DNA of 64,000 nt from Candidatus Poribacteria bacterium (GTDB lineage: Bacteria > Poribacteria > WGA-4E > PCPOR2b), in the NCBI GenBank assembly GCA_003635265.1, contig PYIZ01000033.1, forward strand, positions 187,605 through 251,604. The letters are read 5' to 3'. Below the pieces are notes generated by a model. That model made no database searches. It was not told the DNA's origin and was given only the letters and a program-made list of their open reading frames with translations. Positions 63,117-64,000 of the stretch are shown here, in pieces (positions within the stretch are counted from its first letter, which is position 1; each line of letters starts with the position of its first letter). A program made the translations under genes and the position numbers.

Positions 63117-64000
63117 AACCTGTTTTAAAAAGAAAACTTCTACTCAAGAGTTAATGTTTACGTTCAATCATTGGAGCAGTAAATCCAACTCCAATGAAAG
63201 GCATAAACATGACCCAAACAAACTATCCCACGGATTTGACGGATGCCCAATGGTGCCGACTGTTACCTTATCTGCCAAAACCTTCGCCGGTAGGCAGACC
63301 TCTCAAGTGGAAGATGCGTGCAATTATCAACGCTATCTTTTATATAGTCAAATCAGGGTGTCAATGGCGAATGCTCCCGCATCAGATGCCGCCATGGCAA
63401 ACGGTCTACTTCCATTTCAGAAAATGGAAAACTGATGGCACATGGCTTATGATTCATCAAGCACTTCACGAGCAAATCCGTTGTGATATTGGCAAAGCAC
63501 CTTCACCGACAGTAGCTATCATTGACAGCCAATCCGTTAAAACGACCGAACTGGCAGATACTCGCGGCTTTGATGCACATAAGAAAGTCAAAGGTCGTAA
63601 ACGCCACATAGTCACCGATACAATTGGCATTCCATTGCGGGTGAAGGTCACTGATGCAAATATCAGTGATAACCGAGTCGCAATAGAGTTATTAACAGAA
63701 ATCTTTAGGTGGCACATAACGATTCAGTTAGTCTGCGCCGATGCTGGCTATCGTGGAAAATTAGGCGACTGGTTATATATGGCGCATCAGTGTCAATTGG
63801 ACATTGCCCCATCTCTTAGGCAATCGGGATTTGTGGTCGTTCCATTACGTTGGATTGTGGAACGCACCTTTTCTTGGTTCGGTCGGTTTCGCCGATTGAC
63901 TTTGGACTATGAACGCTCTGCCGAAACCGCTGAAGCGATGGTGTACATTGCTTCCATTTACTTGATGCAAAACCGTATCAAATGACTTTTAAAACAGGCT
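63117..64000 (+). mobile_element. IS5-family insertion sequence, essentially complete, running to the window edge
   Basis: Left end AACCTGTTTTAAAA (63117-63130) and right end TTTTAAAACAGGCT (63987-64000) are inverted copies (12 of 12 in CCTGTTTTAAAA). They frame one transposase gene. Size about 0.88 kb. TAA just before the left end could be the target duplication, but the right flank is outside the window. Confidence 0.85.
63209..63985 (+). CDS. IS5-family transposase (DDE)
   Basis: 258 residues from ATG 63209, seven bases after AAAGG; the ATG at 63194 is in frame without a good site. Seen: N-terminal DUF4096-like part (LTDAQWCRLLPYLP, GCQWRMLP), first Asp in IIDSQSVKT, KGRKRHIVTDT, second Asp in CADAGYRG and the glutamate in WIVERTFSWFGRFRRL. 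Complete DDE set and no stop, so probably active. A single frame with no visible frameshift, as in the IS1031/ISL2-type IS5 groups. Confidence 0.93.
   Translation: MTQTNYPTDLTDAQWCRLLPYLPKPSPVGRPLKWKMRAIINAIFYIVKSGCQWRMLPHQMPPWQTVYFHFRKWKTDGTWLMIHQALHEQIRCDIGKAPSPTVAIIDSQSVKTTELADTRGFDAHKKVKGRKRHIVTDTIGIPLRVKVTDANISDNRVAIELLTEIFRWHITIQLVCADAGYRGKLGDWLYMAHQCQLDIAPSLRQSGFVVVPLRWIVERTFSWFGRFRRLTLDYERSAETAEAMVYIASIYLMQNRIK

Noticed and set aside
1..64000. tRNA or rRNA genes
   Set aside because: GGTTCAA-like strings turned out to be terminator or palindrome arms; no cloverleaf with an acceptor stem was found in any gap.

Overview
The window is 64 kb of densely packed bacterial chromosome with about 50 genes on both strands, few gaps over 300 bases, no rRNA or tRNA gene that I could find, and an insertion sequence at the right edge. 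Several gene types point to a Gram-negative (diderm) bacterium: a TonB-dependent receptor, an Omp85-type barrel, TolB-like propellers and a lipobox protein. The mix of a PhyH dioxygenase, creatininase-like hydrolase, Gfo/Idh/MocA and aldo/keto reductases, TIM-barrel sugar isomerases, form II Cox-type hydroxylase, ECF sigma fusions and abundant small intergenic hairpins reminds me of Candidatus Poribacteria and related uncultured lineages. That placement is a judgement from gene content, not from a marker phylogeny.

Layout. Bases 1-2669: sugar-acid type catabolism (PhyH fragment, enolase superfamily, uronate-dehydrogenase-like SDR). 2708-11294: a membrane SpeE-like/TPR protein, then hisS, aspS, a nucleotidyltransferase and ddl. 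11334-16352: an epimerase facing a SpoIIE/RsbU-type phosphatase, then a DNA methyltransferase overlapping a second methyltransferase. 16374-25664: creatininase family, pyrF, lepA, two tandem lepB copies, an ABC ATPase coupled to a TVP38/DedA membrane protein, an Eis-like acetyltransferase and a sugar isomerase. 25693-35833, minus strand: aldo/keto reductases, Gfo/Idh oxidoreductase, VOC protein, TonB receptor and a three-subunit molybdenum hydroxylase (S-L-M order). 36122-44718: four consecutive ECF sigma factors, each fused to something else. 44810-49441: lipoprotein, an unrecognised His-rich protein and a DUF4252/POTRA/Omp85 protein. 49494-57526: PLP lyase, SDR, TauD-like dioxygenase, dapB, the minus-strand tyrA-cmk-plsC operon, CYTH protein and a class V aminotransferase. 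57696-60883: three tandem TolB-like propellers. 60968-63985: UxuA-like protein, NHL propeller and an IS5-family transposase.

The most unusual region is the sigma-factor array. One ECF sigma is fused to ankyrin repeats; two paralogues carry a single membrane anchor and a C-terminal domain (one broken by a frameshift); one carries a membrane anchor plus an M16-peptidase-like domain whose zinc motif has lost its catalytic glutamate (HLLAH). No separate anti-sigma gene lies among them, so regulation may be built into each polypeptide.

Non-coding structure is rich: two related 138-151 bp elements with inverted TATGGT...ACCATA ends (MITE-like, probably IS630/Tc1-type), two dispersed hairpin families present in two copies each, near-identical terminators behind two sigma genes with a decayed one behind a third, and an in-frame 54-bp blade duplication in one propeller gene. 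Start codons were chosen by Shine-Dalgarno spacing and paralogue comparison; several differ from the longest open frame.
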